Positions 15,829 to 24,190 of a DNA stretch of 64,000 nt are shown here, in pieces. A model generated the notes under the pieces. It worked only from the letters and a program-made list of their open reading frames with translations. It was not told the origin of the DNA and did not search any database. Each line of letters opens with the position of its first letter. Positions within the stretch are counted from its first letter, which is position 1. Source of the DNA: Microbacterium aoyamense (GTDB lineage: Bacteria; Actinomycetota; Actinomycetes; Actinomycetales; Microbacteriaceae). Where the stretch lies: positions 124,001-188,000 of the forward strand of contig NZ_JAKNUT010000003.1 of assembly GCF_023155855.1 (NCBI RefSeq), written 5' to 3'. Position numbers and translations under genes: made by a program.

Positions 15829-17319
15829 ATGACCTTCATCGAAGATTTGAGCGACGCGGTATCGCGGCTCTCGGTCTTCGACGAGCTCTCGGTCGAGGCA
15901 TCCCGACTCCCGGCATCCGTGTCGACTCTCAGCGACTCGTCGGTGCGCGACCTCCTTGCAGAGGTCGCCGCAGTCGTCCGCAGCGCGACGACGCTGCAGT
16001 CGGTGCTTGCGGGCGTCGCGGCCGCGAGGTCGGGGCGCGACCGGGGCCACCGCGGTCTTGTGCAAGAGGGCGGCCACCGCAACGCCGTCGAGTTCATCCG
16101 TGATCTGACCGGGGGTACGCGAGCTGAGGCGATTCGCGCCGTGCGGGTGGGCGAGGCACTCGTCGAGGGAGTCGACGTCGACCCCGGTGATCAGCAGCAG
16201 ACGGATCCCGCGAATTCACCGGCGCTGTGGCATGAGCCGCTGCGAGCTGCCCTCCTCGCCGGCGCGATCACCGCTGCGCAGCACCACGCGATCCGTGCGG
16301 GCCTCGGTGAGCCGCCGCTTCTCGAGGGTCGTGAGTCCGATGCCGTCCACGACGTGTGGCGAAGCGCGGCGGCCCGGCTGGCCGACGAAGCGCCTCTGTG
16401 CACGGTGGAAGATCTCGGCGCGCGCTCGCGCGTTCTGCGCGACATGCTCGACCCCGCCGGCGCCGAGGAGCGCTTCGCTGCTCGCTTCGACAGGCGCTCA
16501 TATCGGTCGTCGAGAACCGCCGACGGCATGCGCAGCGCCCACATCGTCTTCGATGACGAGATGGGCGCGTGGGTCGAGGCGATGATGGATGCCGCGCTCG
16601 CGCCCCGCCGCGGTGGCCCACGGTTCGTCGACTCGGCACGGGCCGCGGCCGCTGAAGCGCTGTCGAAGGAAGCCCGAACCAACGACCAGCTCGCCTACGA
16701 CCTGTTCATCGACCACCTCCGAGCAGGAGCACTCGCGAACGCGGACGACGTGTTCGGCGCGCGCGAGGCCGGGGTGCGCCTCGTCGCGATTCGAGACGCC
16801 GCCACGGGCGACGCCGTATCCCGCGATGCATTCGGGCGGCTTCTCGCGACGGCGCATTCCGAAGACGGCTCGCTCGCGCTCCCGGGATCATCGATCGAAC
16901 GTGCGCTGTGCGCGACCGGATCCGTCACTCTGACAGTCGACTCGAGCGGCAAGCCGCTCGACGTCGGTCGGGAGCAGAGACTGTTCACGCCCAGGCAGCG
17001 ACTCATGCTCGCGGTGCGGGATGGCGGCTGCATCTGGCCGTCGTGCGACCGCCCACCCGCTTACTGCGAGGCGCATCATTGTGAACACTGGGCCGACGGC
17101 GGACGCACTGATTGCGATGTCGGGGTCCTCCTGTGTCGATATCACCACCTTCACCTGCACAACGCGGGCTGGCGGATCACTCGACGAGACGATGGTCGGT
17201 TCGTTCTCCACGCGCCACCGGGCTCGAACTCCGAGCCGGTCCTCCTCATGTCGAAGTCTCCGCTGCGGTGGTTGTGGGATCCGCCCCCCGATCGAGTCGG
17301 CTGGCGTCTTGCGGCGTGA
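15829..17319 (+). CDS. DUF222 / HNH endonuclease domain protein (13E12 repeat family), 496 aa
   Basis: The long N-terminal DUF222 part is helical and contains phrases typical of the actinobacterial 13E12 family (HYVA-like core replaced by RDLTGGTRAEAIRAVRVGEAL; AAARLADEAPLCTVEDLG). The C-terminal HNH nuclease is at about residues 400-450: CIWPSCDRPPAYCEAHH, then HWADGGRTDCDVGVLLC and RYHH. The family is multicopy in actinobacteria and is often mobile or located in variable regions. Biological role is not established. It follows the restriction enzyme by 34 bases in the same direction. Confidence 0.88.
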   Translation: MTFIEDLSDAVSRLSVFDELSVEASRLPASVSTLSDSSVRDLLAEVAAVVRSATTLQSVLAGVAAARSGRDRGHRGLVQEGGHRNAVEFIRDLTGGTRAEAIRAVRVGEALVEGVDVDPGDQQQTDPANSPALWHEPLRAALLAGAITAAQHHAIRAGLGEPPLLEGRESDAVHDVWRSAAARLADEAPLCTVEDLGARSRVLRDMLDPAGAEERFAARFDRRSYRSSRTADGMRSAHIVFDDEMGAWVEAMMDAALAPRRGGPRFVDSARAAAAEALSKEARTNDQLAYDLFIDHLRAGALANADDVFGAREAGVRLVAIRDAATGDAVSRDAFGRLLATAHSEDGSLALPGSSIERALCATGSVTLTVDSSGKPLDVGREQRLFTPRQRLMLAVRDGGCIWPSCDRPPAYCEAHHCEHWADGGRTDCDVGVLLCRYHHLHLHNAGWRITRRDDGRFVLHAPPGSNSEPVLLMSKSPLRWLWDPPPDRVGWRLAA

Positions 17320-17617
17320 ACGATGGATCGACCTCGGCTCCGGCGCACTTCGGCCGACGCGGGGGCACTGAGCGACGGCCGGCTTCGAGGCCGCTGCACA
17401 TGGGTGGGCCCAGGCGGCGTGACGGTCGCCGACCTGGATCGCTCGCGCGTCGGATGCGACCGACGGCGGCCCGCTTGCGCGACACCGATCGGATGCCTCC
17501 GCCGCGTGAGCCTCTACGGCGAAGGCTACTGATCGCACCCCCTGAACACAGGCTCGATCGGGTTTGCTCGGATGCCGGATGCCGGACGCCGGACGCCGGA
17601 CGCCGGACGCGAGACCC
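17320..17617. other. Convergent intergenic region, 298 bases, no gene recognised
   Basis: It lies between the HNH gene and the cupin gene. Short open frames exist on both strands but none has a recognisable product or start signal. It contains a short palindrome-like GGTCGCCGACC and, at its right end, a 7-base tandem repeat. Confidence 0.5.
17570..17611 (+). repeat. Six tandem copies of a 7-base unit, GGAYGCC
   Basis: Two GGATGCC units are followed by three GGACGCC and one GGACGCG, without gaps. The array ends six bases before the cupin stop codon on the other strand. Copy number may vary by slippage. Confidence 0.9.
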
Positions 17618-17968
17618 CTACGGCGCGATGTAGACCTTGCGCAGCGTCTCGCGGACCGTCCAGACCGTCTTCATGCCCTCTTCGAGGCGAACGACCGACC
17701 CCGGGCGCAGCTCGATCGGGGGCAACGCAGGTTCGTCGAACTCGATGCGGGCATCGCCTGCGAGCACGACGAAGACTTCATCCGCCTCGACATCGCGGGA
17801 CACCCCGGGGGTGTGCTCCCACACCCCGATCGTGCGGCCGGATCCGTCGTCGAGATCCAGATACCGCGTGAAGGGCGAACCCGACACGACCTTCGCGAGA
17901 TCGACCGGCTCGTACGGCACGGGGAGGTGCGCAGCATCCATCGCCACCCCCGACGTCAGCCGCGTCAC
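17618..17968 (-). CDS. Cupin domain protein of the amine operon, 116 aa
   Basis: A small beta-barrel of the DUF861/cupin type: GVWEHTPGVSRDVEADEVFVVLAG and ELRPGSVVRLEEGMKTVWTVRETLRKVY. These proteins accompany amine oxidases and may bind a metal or a reaction product; activity is not known. GTG 17968 is preferred because its GTGA overlaps the stop of the oxidoreductase gene, which indicates coupling; ATG 17941 would give 107 residues. It is the last gene of the seven-gene operon. Confidence 0.8.
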   Translation of the reverse strand: MTRLTSGVAMDAAHLPVPYEPVDLAKVVSGSPFTRYLDLDDGSGRTIGVWEHTPGVSRDVEADEVFVVLAGDARIEFDEPALPPIELRPGSVVRLEEGMKTVWTVRETLRKVYIAP

Positions 17969-19401
17969 GAGTCGAACCCCAGCCCGAGAGCGTCGAGCGT
18001 CTTGAGCAGCACATTGCGCCGCCCGGAGTTGTGGTCGGCACGATCGAGCGACCAGCGAGTGGCGTTGATGCCGATCGCCGCGGCCGGCTCGGGCGGGAAG
18101 GGGAGCGGACGCTTGCGCACCATCTCGAGCTCCGTGCGTTCGGTCTTCTCGCCGGCGAGCAGATCGAGCATGACCTCGCCCGCGAACCGAGTCGCTGCGA
18201 CGCCGAGACCCGTGAAGCCCGCGGCATACGCGACCCGCCCACGACGCGCCGTGCCGAAGAACGCGCAGAACTGCGTCGACGTGTCGATCGCACCGGCCCA
18301 CCGGTGCGAGAACCGCAGCCCCTCGAGTTGCGGGAACGTCGTGAAGAAGTGACTCGCGAGCTTCTGCCACGTCTCGGGACGATTCTCGTATGCCGAGCGC
18401 ACGCGCCGACCGTAGTGGTAGACCGCGTCGTAACCGCCGAAGAGGATGCGGTTGTCCTTGCTCAGCCGGAAGTAGTGGAACTGGTTCGCGAGGTCGCTGA
18501 TGCCCTGCCGATCGCCCCACCCGATCTCGTCGAGCTGGTCATCCGACAGCGGCTCGGTCATGAGCGCGTAGTCGTACACGGGCACCGTCATCAAGCGGTT
18601 GCGCGTGAGCAGAGACGGGAAGACGTTCGTCGCGAGCGCGACGCGCGAAGCCGTCACGCGCCCCTCGGCCGTGACCACCTCGACGCCGTCCGCCGTGTCG
18701 TCGAGCGCGCGCACGGGCGACCCCTCGAAGATGACGACGCCCGCCTCTTCGGCGGCGTGTGCGAGTCCGGCGGCCAGCTTGCCCGGATGCACGAGGGCGT
18801 TCGTGTGCTTCTCGAACACGGCGCCCAGGAACGTCGGCGAGGCGACCGAGGCGCGGATCTCGTCGCCGCTCATGCGCACGACCCCGTCATCGCCGCGGAC
18901 CGCGGCATCCGTCGCCCACTCGTCGAGCCACTCGAGCTGGTGCGGCTCGGTCGCGACAGCGAGCGCGCCGACGCGCTCCCAGTCCGCGTCGATGCCGTAC
19001 GCGGCGATGTCCTCGCCCATCGCGTCGAGATTCGCCAAGCCGAGCCGATCGAGTTCGTCGATCTCGTCGGGCCAGCGGGACAGGCCGTTGTCACGACCGT
19101 GCGTCAGGCTCGCTTCGCAGAATCCGCCGTTGCGACCCGACGCGGCCCAGCCGACCGTCCGCGCCTCGACGACGACGACCCGCAGACCCGGATCCCGCCG
19201 CTTCGCGTGCAGCGCCGTCCACAGCCCGGTGTACCCCGCGCCGACGATCACGAGATCCGCCGCGACGGTGCCGGTCACCCGCTCGCGCGGCGGCGTGGCG
19301 GGCAGGTCATCGAGCCAGAAGACGCTGTGTGCGCTGCCCGAGAGGCTGTGGGCGATGGTGGATGCTGCGGGGCGCTGCCGCTCGTAGACCGTGGTTCCCA
19401 C
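17965..19401 (-). CDS. FAD-dependent oxidoreductase (DadA/PuuB-like amine oxidase), 478 aa
   Basis: The dinucleotide-binding motif DLVIVGAGYTGLWTALH is at about 48-65, with the DAO-family follow-on GWAASGRNGGFCE and the C-terminal FAD contact AAGFTGLGVAATRFAGEV. This pattern fits gamma-glutamylputrescine or related amine oxidases that release ammonia or an aldehyde. GTG 19401 is chosen because AAGGAG lies 9 bases before it and overlaps the upstream GTG at 19410, which therefore cannot be used well. It lies 109 bases after the amidohydrolase gene. With the Pot-type importer upstream it likely oxidises the imported amine. Confidence 0.85.
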   Translation of the reverse strand: MGTTVYERQRPAASTIAHSLSGSAHSVFWLDDLPATPPRERVTGTVAADLVIVGAGYTGLWTALHAKRRDPGLRVVVVEARTVGWAASGRNGGFCEASLTHGRDNGLSRWPDEIDELDRLGLANLDAMGEDIAAYGIDADWERVGALAVATEPHQLEWLDEWATDAAVRGDDGVVRMSGDEIRASVASPTFLGAVFEKHTNALVHPGKLAAGLAHAAEEAGVVIFEGSPVRALDDTADGVEVVTAEGRVTASRVALATNVFPSLLTRNRLMTVPVYDYALMTEPLSDDQLDEIGWGDRQGISDLANQFHYFRLSKDNRILFGGYDAVYHYGRRVRSAYENRPETWQKLASHFFTTFPQLEGLRFSHRWAGAIDTSTQFCAFFGTARRGRVAYAAGFTGLGVAATRFAGEVMLDLLAGEKTERTELEMVRKRPLPFPPEPAAAIGINATRWSLDRADHNSGRRNVLLKTLDALGLGFDS

Positions 19402-19510
19402 GGGTATCACTCCTTGTGCGATGGGTGCTGGCTCGATCGTGGCCCGCCCGCGTGGCGGAAGCCAGAGGATCCATCGAGATCAGGACGATTCGACCGGATC
19501 ACGGCGGTTC

Positions 19511-21175
19511 TCAGGCATCCGTCGCCGCGTAGACGCGCTCGCCCTCGACGAACGTCTGCAGCACGCGCGTCGCGCCGATCTCGTCGGCGGGCCGCGCGAA
19601 CGGGTCGCGATCGAGGACGGCGAGGTCGGCGAATTTGCCGACCTCGATCGTGCCCGTCGTCTGGTCGAGGTGGTTCACCCACGCCGATCCTGCCGTGTAG
19701 GCGGTGAGCGACGTCGCGAGGTCGATCGCCTGCTCCGGCAGGAACGCGTCGTACTCGCCCTCCTCGTATCCGGGCGCGGCTGTGCGGTTGACTGCCGTGT
19801 GGATCGCCGCCAGGGGGTTCGGCGTCGACACCGACCAGTCGGACCCCGCGGCCAACACCGCTCCTGATCGCAGCAGGTCGCCGAAGGGGTACTGCCAGGC
19901 ATCCCGCGGCGCACCGAGGAACGGGAGTGTGAGATCGACCATCTGCGGTTCGAGTGCGGCCCACAGCGACTGCATGTTGGCCGCGACATCGAGGGTACGG
20001 AAGCGCGGGATGTCCTCGGGATGCACGACCTGGATGTGCGCGATGTGGTGTCGGTGATCGCTGCGGCCGTTGCGACGGATCGCGTGCTCGACGGCATCCA
20101 GGCACTCCCGCACGGCACGATCGCCGATCGCGTGGAAGTGCACCTGGAAGCCCTCGGCATCCAGCAGCGGCACCGCTTCGTTCAGGATCGCGGGATCCAC
20201 GAACGAGATGCCCGAGTTGTCGGTGAAGTGCCCGTGACCGTCGCAGTACGGTTCGAGCATCGCGGCGGTGAAGTTCTCGGCGACGCCGTCCTGCATGATC
20301 TTGATGCTGGTCGCGGCGAAGCGGCCGCCGCGATACCGCTCGCGCCGCTCGATCAGCGACGGGATCTGCTCGAGGCCCTTCGTGCGGTCCCACCAGATCG
20401 CGCCCACGACCCGGGCTGTGAGCGTGCCGTCTGCGGCCGCCTTCAGATACGCCGGGCCTGGATCTCCCGCGTCGCCGTAGGCGCCGACGATCGCGTCCTG
20501 CCAGGCGGTGATGCCGTACGAGTGGAGGTACTTCTGTCCGACGAGCAGAGCCTCGGTCAGCCGCTCAAGCGGCTCTTCGGGGAGCAGGCGGTTCACCAGG
20601 CCCATCGCGCCCTCGTGCAGCGTGCCCGAGGGATCACCCGCGGCATCCCGCTCGATGCGTCCGTCCGCAGGGTCGGGAGTGTCGCGATCGATGCCCGCGA
20701 GCCTCAGCGCCACCGAGTTCACCCATGCCCCGTGACCGTCGCGATTGGGGAAGAAGGCGGGGCGATCGGGCACGACGGCATCCAGAGCGGCCGCCGTCGG
20801 GGTGCCGCCCGGGAAGGCGGACATCTGCCATCCGCCCCCCAGGATCCATTCGTCAGAGGGGTGGGATGCCGCGAACCGCCCGATCGCGTCGAGGTACTCG
20901 CTCGCCGTGCCGAGGTCGGCGAGGTCGCAGCGCAGCATGTCGAGGCCGCCCCAGACGGGATGCACGTGCGCATCCTGGAACCCCGGAACGAGCAGACGGC
21001 CACCGAGGTCGACCACCTCGGTCGACGGACCCGTCAGCGCGGCGATATCGCGTTCATCGGTCGAGACGATCCGGCCGCCGCGCACGGCGACGGCCGATGC
21101 CCGCGAGCGCACGGTGTTCGCCGTGAAGACGGGGCCGCCGGTGAAGACGAGGTCGGCGTAGGTCATCGTGCTCAT
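19511..21175 (-). CDS. YtcJ-like metal-dependent amidohydrolase, 554 aa
   Basis: Amidohydrolase superfamily: VPGFQDAHVHPVWGG carries the metal-binding HxH, a later helix has HFHAIGDRAV and HHIAHIQVVHPEDI supplies further histidines, and GSDWSVS holds the catalytic Asp. The C-terminal TGTIEVGKFADLAVLDRDPF returns to the small beta domain. Members hydrolyse amides, ureas or formamides. It starts one base after the PotC stop, so it is firmly in the operon. The substrate may be an N-acyl or formyl amine produced from the imported compound; this is inference. Confidence 0.85.
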   Translation of the reverse strand: MSTMTYADLVFTGGPVFTANTVRSRASAVAVRGGRIVSTDERDIAALTGPSTEVVDLGGRLLVPGFQDAHVHPVWGGLDMLRCDLADLGTASEYLDAIGRFAASHPSDEWILGGGWQMSAFPGGTPTAAALDAVVPDRPAFFPNRDGHGAWVNSVALRLAGIDRDTPDPADGRIERDAAGDPSGTLHEGAMGLVNRLLPEEPLERLTEALLVGQKYLHSYGITAWQDAIVGAYGDAGDPGPAYLKAAADGTLTARVVGAIWWDRTKGLEQIPSLIERRERYRGGRFAATSIKIMQDGVAENFTAAMLEPYCDGHGHFTDNSGISFVDPAILNEAVPLLDAEGFQVHFHAIGDRAVRECLDAVEHAIRRNGRSDHRHHIAHIQVVHPEDIPRFRTLDVAANMQSLWAALEPQMVDLTLPFLGAPRDAWQYPFGDLLRSGAVLAAGSDWSVSTPNPLAAIHTAVNRTAAPGYEEGEYDAFLPEQAIDLATSLTAYTAGSAWVNHLDQTTGTIEVGKFADLAVLDRDPFARPADEIGATRVLQTFVEGERVYAATDA

Positions 21176-21176
21176 G

Positions 21177-22043
21177 TCAGCCGCCGGTCATCGTGCGGGC
21201 GATCTGGGTCGCGGAGTCGCCCGCACGCTTGAGCACGAGGGCCACGAGCGCGAGTGCGACGAGCGTCAGCAGCAGCATGATCGTCGACACGGCCGCGATC
21301 TCGGGTCGGAGGCCCGACCGCACGGCGCTCAGCACGTAGACGGGCCACGGCGTCGACCCCGAGACCTGCACGAAGGCCGCGACGATCGTGTTGTCGAGGC
21401 TCAGCGTGAAAGCCAGCAGGAATCCGGCGAGCACCGCAGGCATCGCGAGCGCGAGCGTCACGCGACGGAACGTCGTGACGGGCTTGGCGTACAGGTCGCT
21501 CGATGCCTCTTCGAGGTTCGCATCCATTCCCACCAGGCGGGCGCGAACGATGTACGACACGACAGCCGTGGCGAAGAGCGAACTGCCGATCGACAGGCGC
21601 ACGAGGCCGTCGTTGAAGAGCCCGATCCCCATGTCCTGTCCGAGCCAGACGAAGAACGGCAGGAGAGCGACGGCGTCGACGATCTCGGGCGTCACCGAGA
21701 CGAGGAGCAGGAGTCCCAGGAACCACCAGACCCACTTGCCGGGATGCCGCGCCATCGCGATGCCGGCGAGCGTGCCGAGCGCCGTCGCGATGATCGCGGC
21801 GAACAGCGCCGTGATGAGCGACACGCGCACGGCGTTCTGGATCGCGGGCTTCTCGAGGATCGTGAGGAAGGCATCGAACCCGAAGCCGTCCCACGACACG
21901 AGCAGGCGACCCGTGTTGAACGAGTAGATGACGATGACGATGATCGGCGCGAACAGGAAGAGCATGACGAGCACGCCCCAGACGTTCAGCAGCACATCCG
22001 ACCACGACCGTCGCGCGCGATGCACGGGTGCTTCGGCGGTCAT
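21177..22043 (-). CDS. potC: Spermidine/putrescine-type ABC permease (PotC-like), 288 aa
   Basis: Six hydrophobic segments with the permease EAA loop (LEEASSDLYAKPVTTFRRVTLAL) place it in the PotC/YdcV group. The ATG of this gene and the TGA of the PotB-like gene overlap as ATGA, so the two permeases are probably made in equal amounts. It forms the channel in the inner membrane with the PotB-like subunit. Substrate cannot be read from the sequence; polyamine-type is inferred from the neighbours. Confidence 0.85.
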   Translation of the reverse strand: MTAEAPVHRARRSWSDVLLNVWGVLVMLFLFAPIIVIVIYSFNTGRLLVSWDGFGFDAFLTILEKPAIQNAVRVSLITALFAAIIATALGTLAGIAMARHPGKWVWWFLGLLLLVSVTPEIVDAVALLPFFVWLGQDMGIGLFNDGLVRLSIGSSLFATAVVSYIVRARLVGMDANLEEASSDLYAKPVTTFRRVTLALAMPAVLAGFLLAFTLSLDNTIVAAFVQVSGSTPWPVYVLSAVRSGLRPEIAAVSTIMLLLTLVALALVALVLKRAGDSATQIARTMTGG

Positions 22044-22969
22044 GCCGGGACCTCCACTCGTTCCTTCGGAGCCGTCACCGGTTCCGGGTCCAGTTCGAGG
22101 CGATTCGCCATGCGGAAGGGCAGTGACACGAGCCACACGATGAGAGCCGCGACGGCGATCGTCAGGGTGATGACGAGCATCAGGAGCACCGCCATCGCCG
22201 ATCCCAGGGCCCAGTTCTGGGCGGTCTGGAACTGGCTCGCGACGAGCTGCCCGACCATGTTGCCCTTCGCTCCGCCGAGCACGGTCGCGGTGATGTAGTC
22301 GCCCATGAGGGGGATGAACACGAGCAGGACGCCGGCGACGACACCCGGCTGCGAAAGCGGCAGCGTGACGCGGAAGAAAGTCGCGACACGTCCCGCGCCG
22401 AGATCCTTGGACGCCTCGCGCAGCGCAGGGCCGACGCGGTCGAACGCGACGAAGAGCGGGAGCACCATGAGCGGCAGGTAGTTGTACACGACGCCGATCA
22501 CGACGGCGGTGCGCGTGTAGAGCAGCTCGAGAGGACCGTCGATGATGCCGACGGACTGCAGGAGCCCCGACATCCATCCTTCCGGCGCCAGGATCACCTG
22601 CCAGCCGATCGTCCGCACGAGGAAGTTCGTCCAGAAGGGCACGAGGACGAGGGCGATGAGCAGGCCCCGGCGCTGAGGCTTGACCTTGAAGGCCATCCAG
22701 TACGCGACCGGCGCCCCGATGAGGAAGCACAGGACGGTGCCGATGACACCGACCCACAGCGTGTTCGTGAACGTCGCGAAGAAGGTCGGCGACATCGCCT
22801 CGATGTATCGGTCGAGCGACAGGACGTCGTTCGCGTGCGTGCCGAAGATGCCCGGCTTGTAGCCGAACGAGAACCAGACGACCATCGCGACGGGCGCGAT
22901 GAAGAAGACCGCCAGCCACACCCACGCCGGAACGGCGAGGAACGCGCCGGTGGACTTCGACTTAGGCAC
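22040..22969 (-). CDS. potB: Spermidine/putrescine-type ABC permease (PotB-like), 309 aa
   Basis: Begins with a basic N-terminus (MPKSKST) before the first helix FLAVPAWVWLAVFFIAPV. It has the permease loop LREASKDLGAGRVATFFRVTLPL that contacts the ATPase. The GTG start overlaps the end of the substrate-binding protein gene by 8 bases. It is the heteromeric partner of the PotC-like protein. Confidence 0.85.
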   Translation of the reverse strand: MPKSKSTGAFLAVPAWVWLAVFFIAPVAMVVWFSFGYKPGIFGTHANDVLSLDRYIEAMSPTFFATFTNTLWVGVIGTVLCFLIGAPVAYWMAFKVKPQRRGLLIALVLVPFWTNFLVRTIGWQVILAPEGWMSGLLQSVGIIDGPLELLYTRTAVVIGVVYNYLPLMVLPLFVAFDRVGPALREASKDLGAGRVATFFRVTLPLSQPGVVAGVLLVFIPLMGDYITATVLGGAKGNMVGQLVASQFQTAQNWALGSAMAVLLMLVITLTIAVAALIVWLVSLPFRMANRLELDPEPVTAPKERVEVPA

Positions 22970-24146
22970 CCGCGGCGGCCTTCATCTCGTTCCAGATCGC
23001 CACACGGGTGGTCTGCGAGTCGTTGAGTTCCTGCTCGTGCATCGTCTCGAGCTGCTCGGGCGTGAAGAAGATCATGTCGGTGAGGGGGATCTCGCTCTCG
23101 ATCGCACCTGCCTCCATGTCCTTGCCGCCGACGTTGTAGCCGATGTAGTCGAGGTTGAGCGCGAGGCTCTCGGGCGACAGCGAGAAGTTGATGAAGGCGT
23201 GCGCCGCCTCGGGGTTGGGTGCGCCGGCCGCGATCGCCCAGTTGTCCATCCACAGTTCGGTCACCGGTCCGGGGAGCACCCACTGCCAGCGGTCGGGCTC
23301 GCTCGACTCGAGCAGTCCGAGGCGAGCGTCGCCGTTCCACGCCTGCATGAGCGTCTGCGTGCCCTGCGGGATCGCGTTCGTGCCGGGGTACGAGTCGAAC
23401 GCCGAGATGTGCGGCGCGATCTGTTCGACGAGGAAGACCCGGCACTCCTCGAGTTCCGCTTCGTCCTCGGTGTTCCAGTCCAGGTCGTTCGCCCAGAAGT
23501 ACGCGCCGATGATGCCCGCGGGGTCATCCGACATCGAGGTCTTGCCACTCGCTTCGTTCTGAGCGGCGTCGAAGAAGTCGGCCCACGTGGTGAGCTCGCG
23601 CGTGATGACGTTCTTGTCGTAGACGAAGCCGGTCGTCCCCCACGCCTTGCATACGGAGTAGTCGTTCGTCGGGTCCCACGCGCGCCCGAGGTAGGCAGGA
23701 TCCATGTTGGCGAGGTTCGGCAGGAGGTCCTTGTTGAACTTCGTGAGCAGACCCTGCTCGATCATCTGCGGGATGAAGACGCCCGTCGGAACGACGATGT
23801 CGTAGCCCGACGTGCCCTTCGCCGCGACGAGCTTCGCGATGAGCTCCTCGTTCGACGAATACGAGTCGAGGGTCACATCCGGGCCGAGTTCCGACGTGAA
23901 CGCCGCAACGACATCGGGCGAGTCGTAGTCGCCCCACGTGTAGACCGAGACGCTGTCTTCGAGGTCGCCGCCGGTCGCCTGCGGCGCGGGAGCGCCGCCG
24001 CCGCTCGGGGTGCACGCCGCGAGGAACGCGGCTCCGCCGGCGATCGCCGCGACGCTGAGGAAGCGCCGGCGCGACAGCTCGTTCACGATGCGAGGCACCG
24101 CCTCTTCCGGTGCGAGGATGCGGAGCGGGGTGCGGGAATCGGGCAT
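22962..24146 (-). CDS. potD: Polyamine-type ABC substrate-binding lipoprotein (PotD-like), 394 aa
   Basis: A twin-arginine-like signal (LSRRRFLSVAAIAGGAAFLA) runs into the lipobox LAAC, so it is probably exported and lipid-anchored. The mature part has PotD landmarks: VSVYTWGDYDSPDVV, YDIVVPTGVFIPQMIEQG, KAWGTTGFVYDKNVI and the C-terminal MDNWAIAAGAPNPEAAHAFI. ATG 24146 has GGAGA six bases upstream. The N-terminal extension before the signal is about 25 residues, somewhat long. It captures the amine outside the membrane for PotBC. Confidence 0.88.
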   Translation of the reverse strand: MPDSRTPLRILAPEEAVPRIVNELSRRRFLSVAAIAGGAAFLAACTPSGGGAPAPQATGGDLEDSVSVYTWGDYDSPDVVAAFTSELGPDVTLDSYSSNEELIAKLVAAKGTSGYDIVVPTGVFIPQMIEQGLLTKFNKDLLPNLANMDPAYLGRAWDPTNDYSVCKAWGTTGFVYDKNVITRELTTWADFFDAAQNEASGKTSMSDDPAGIIGAYFWANDLDWNTEDEAELEECRVFLVEQIAPHISAFDSYPGTNAIPQGTQTLMQAWNGDARLGLLESSEPDRWQWVLPGPVTELWMDNWAIAAGAPNPEAAHAFINFSLSPESLALNLDYIGYNVGGKDMEAGAIESEIPLTDMIFFTPEQLETMHEQELNDSQTTRVAIWNEMKAAAGA

Positions 24147-24190
24147 CGGGTTCTCCAGGTGTCGGGTGAGGGACTCGGTGTCGGAAGGGT

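Noticed and set aside
15829..17319. Group II intron or retron-like element suggested by the HNH domain
   Set aside because: No reverse transcriptase motif or conserved RNA ending is visible; the long DUF222 part identifies the 13E12 family.
17320..17569. Small protein genes in the gap between HNH and cupin genes
   Set aside because: Short frames on both strands lack start signals, recognisable domains and a plausible composition.
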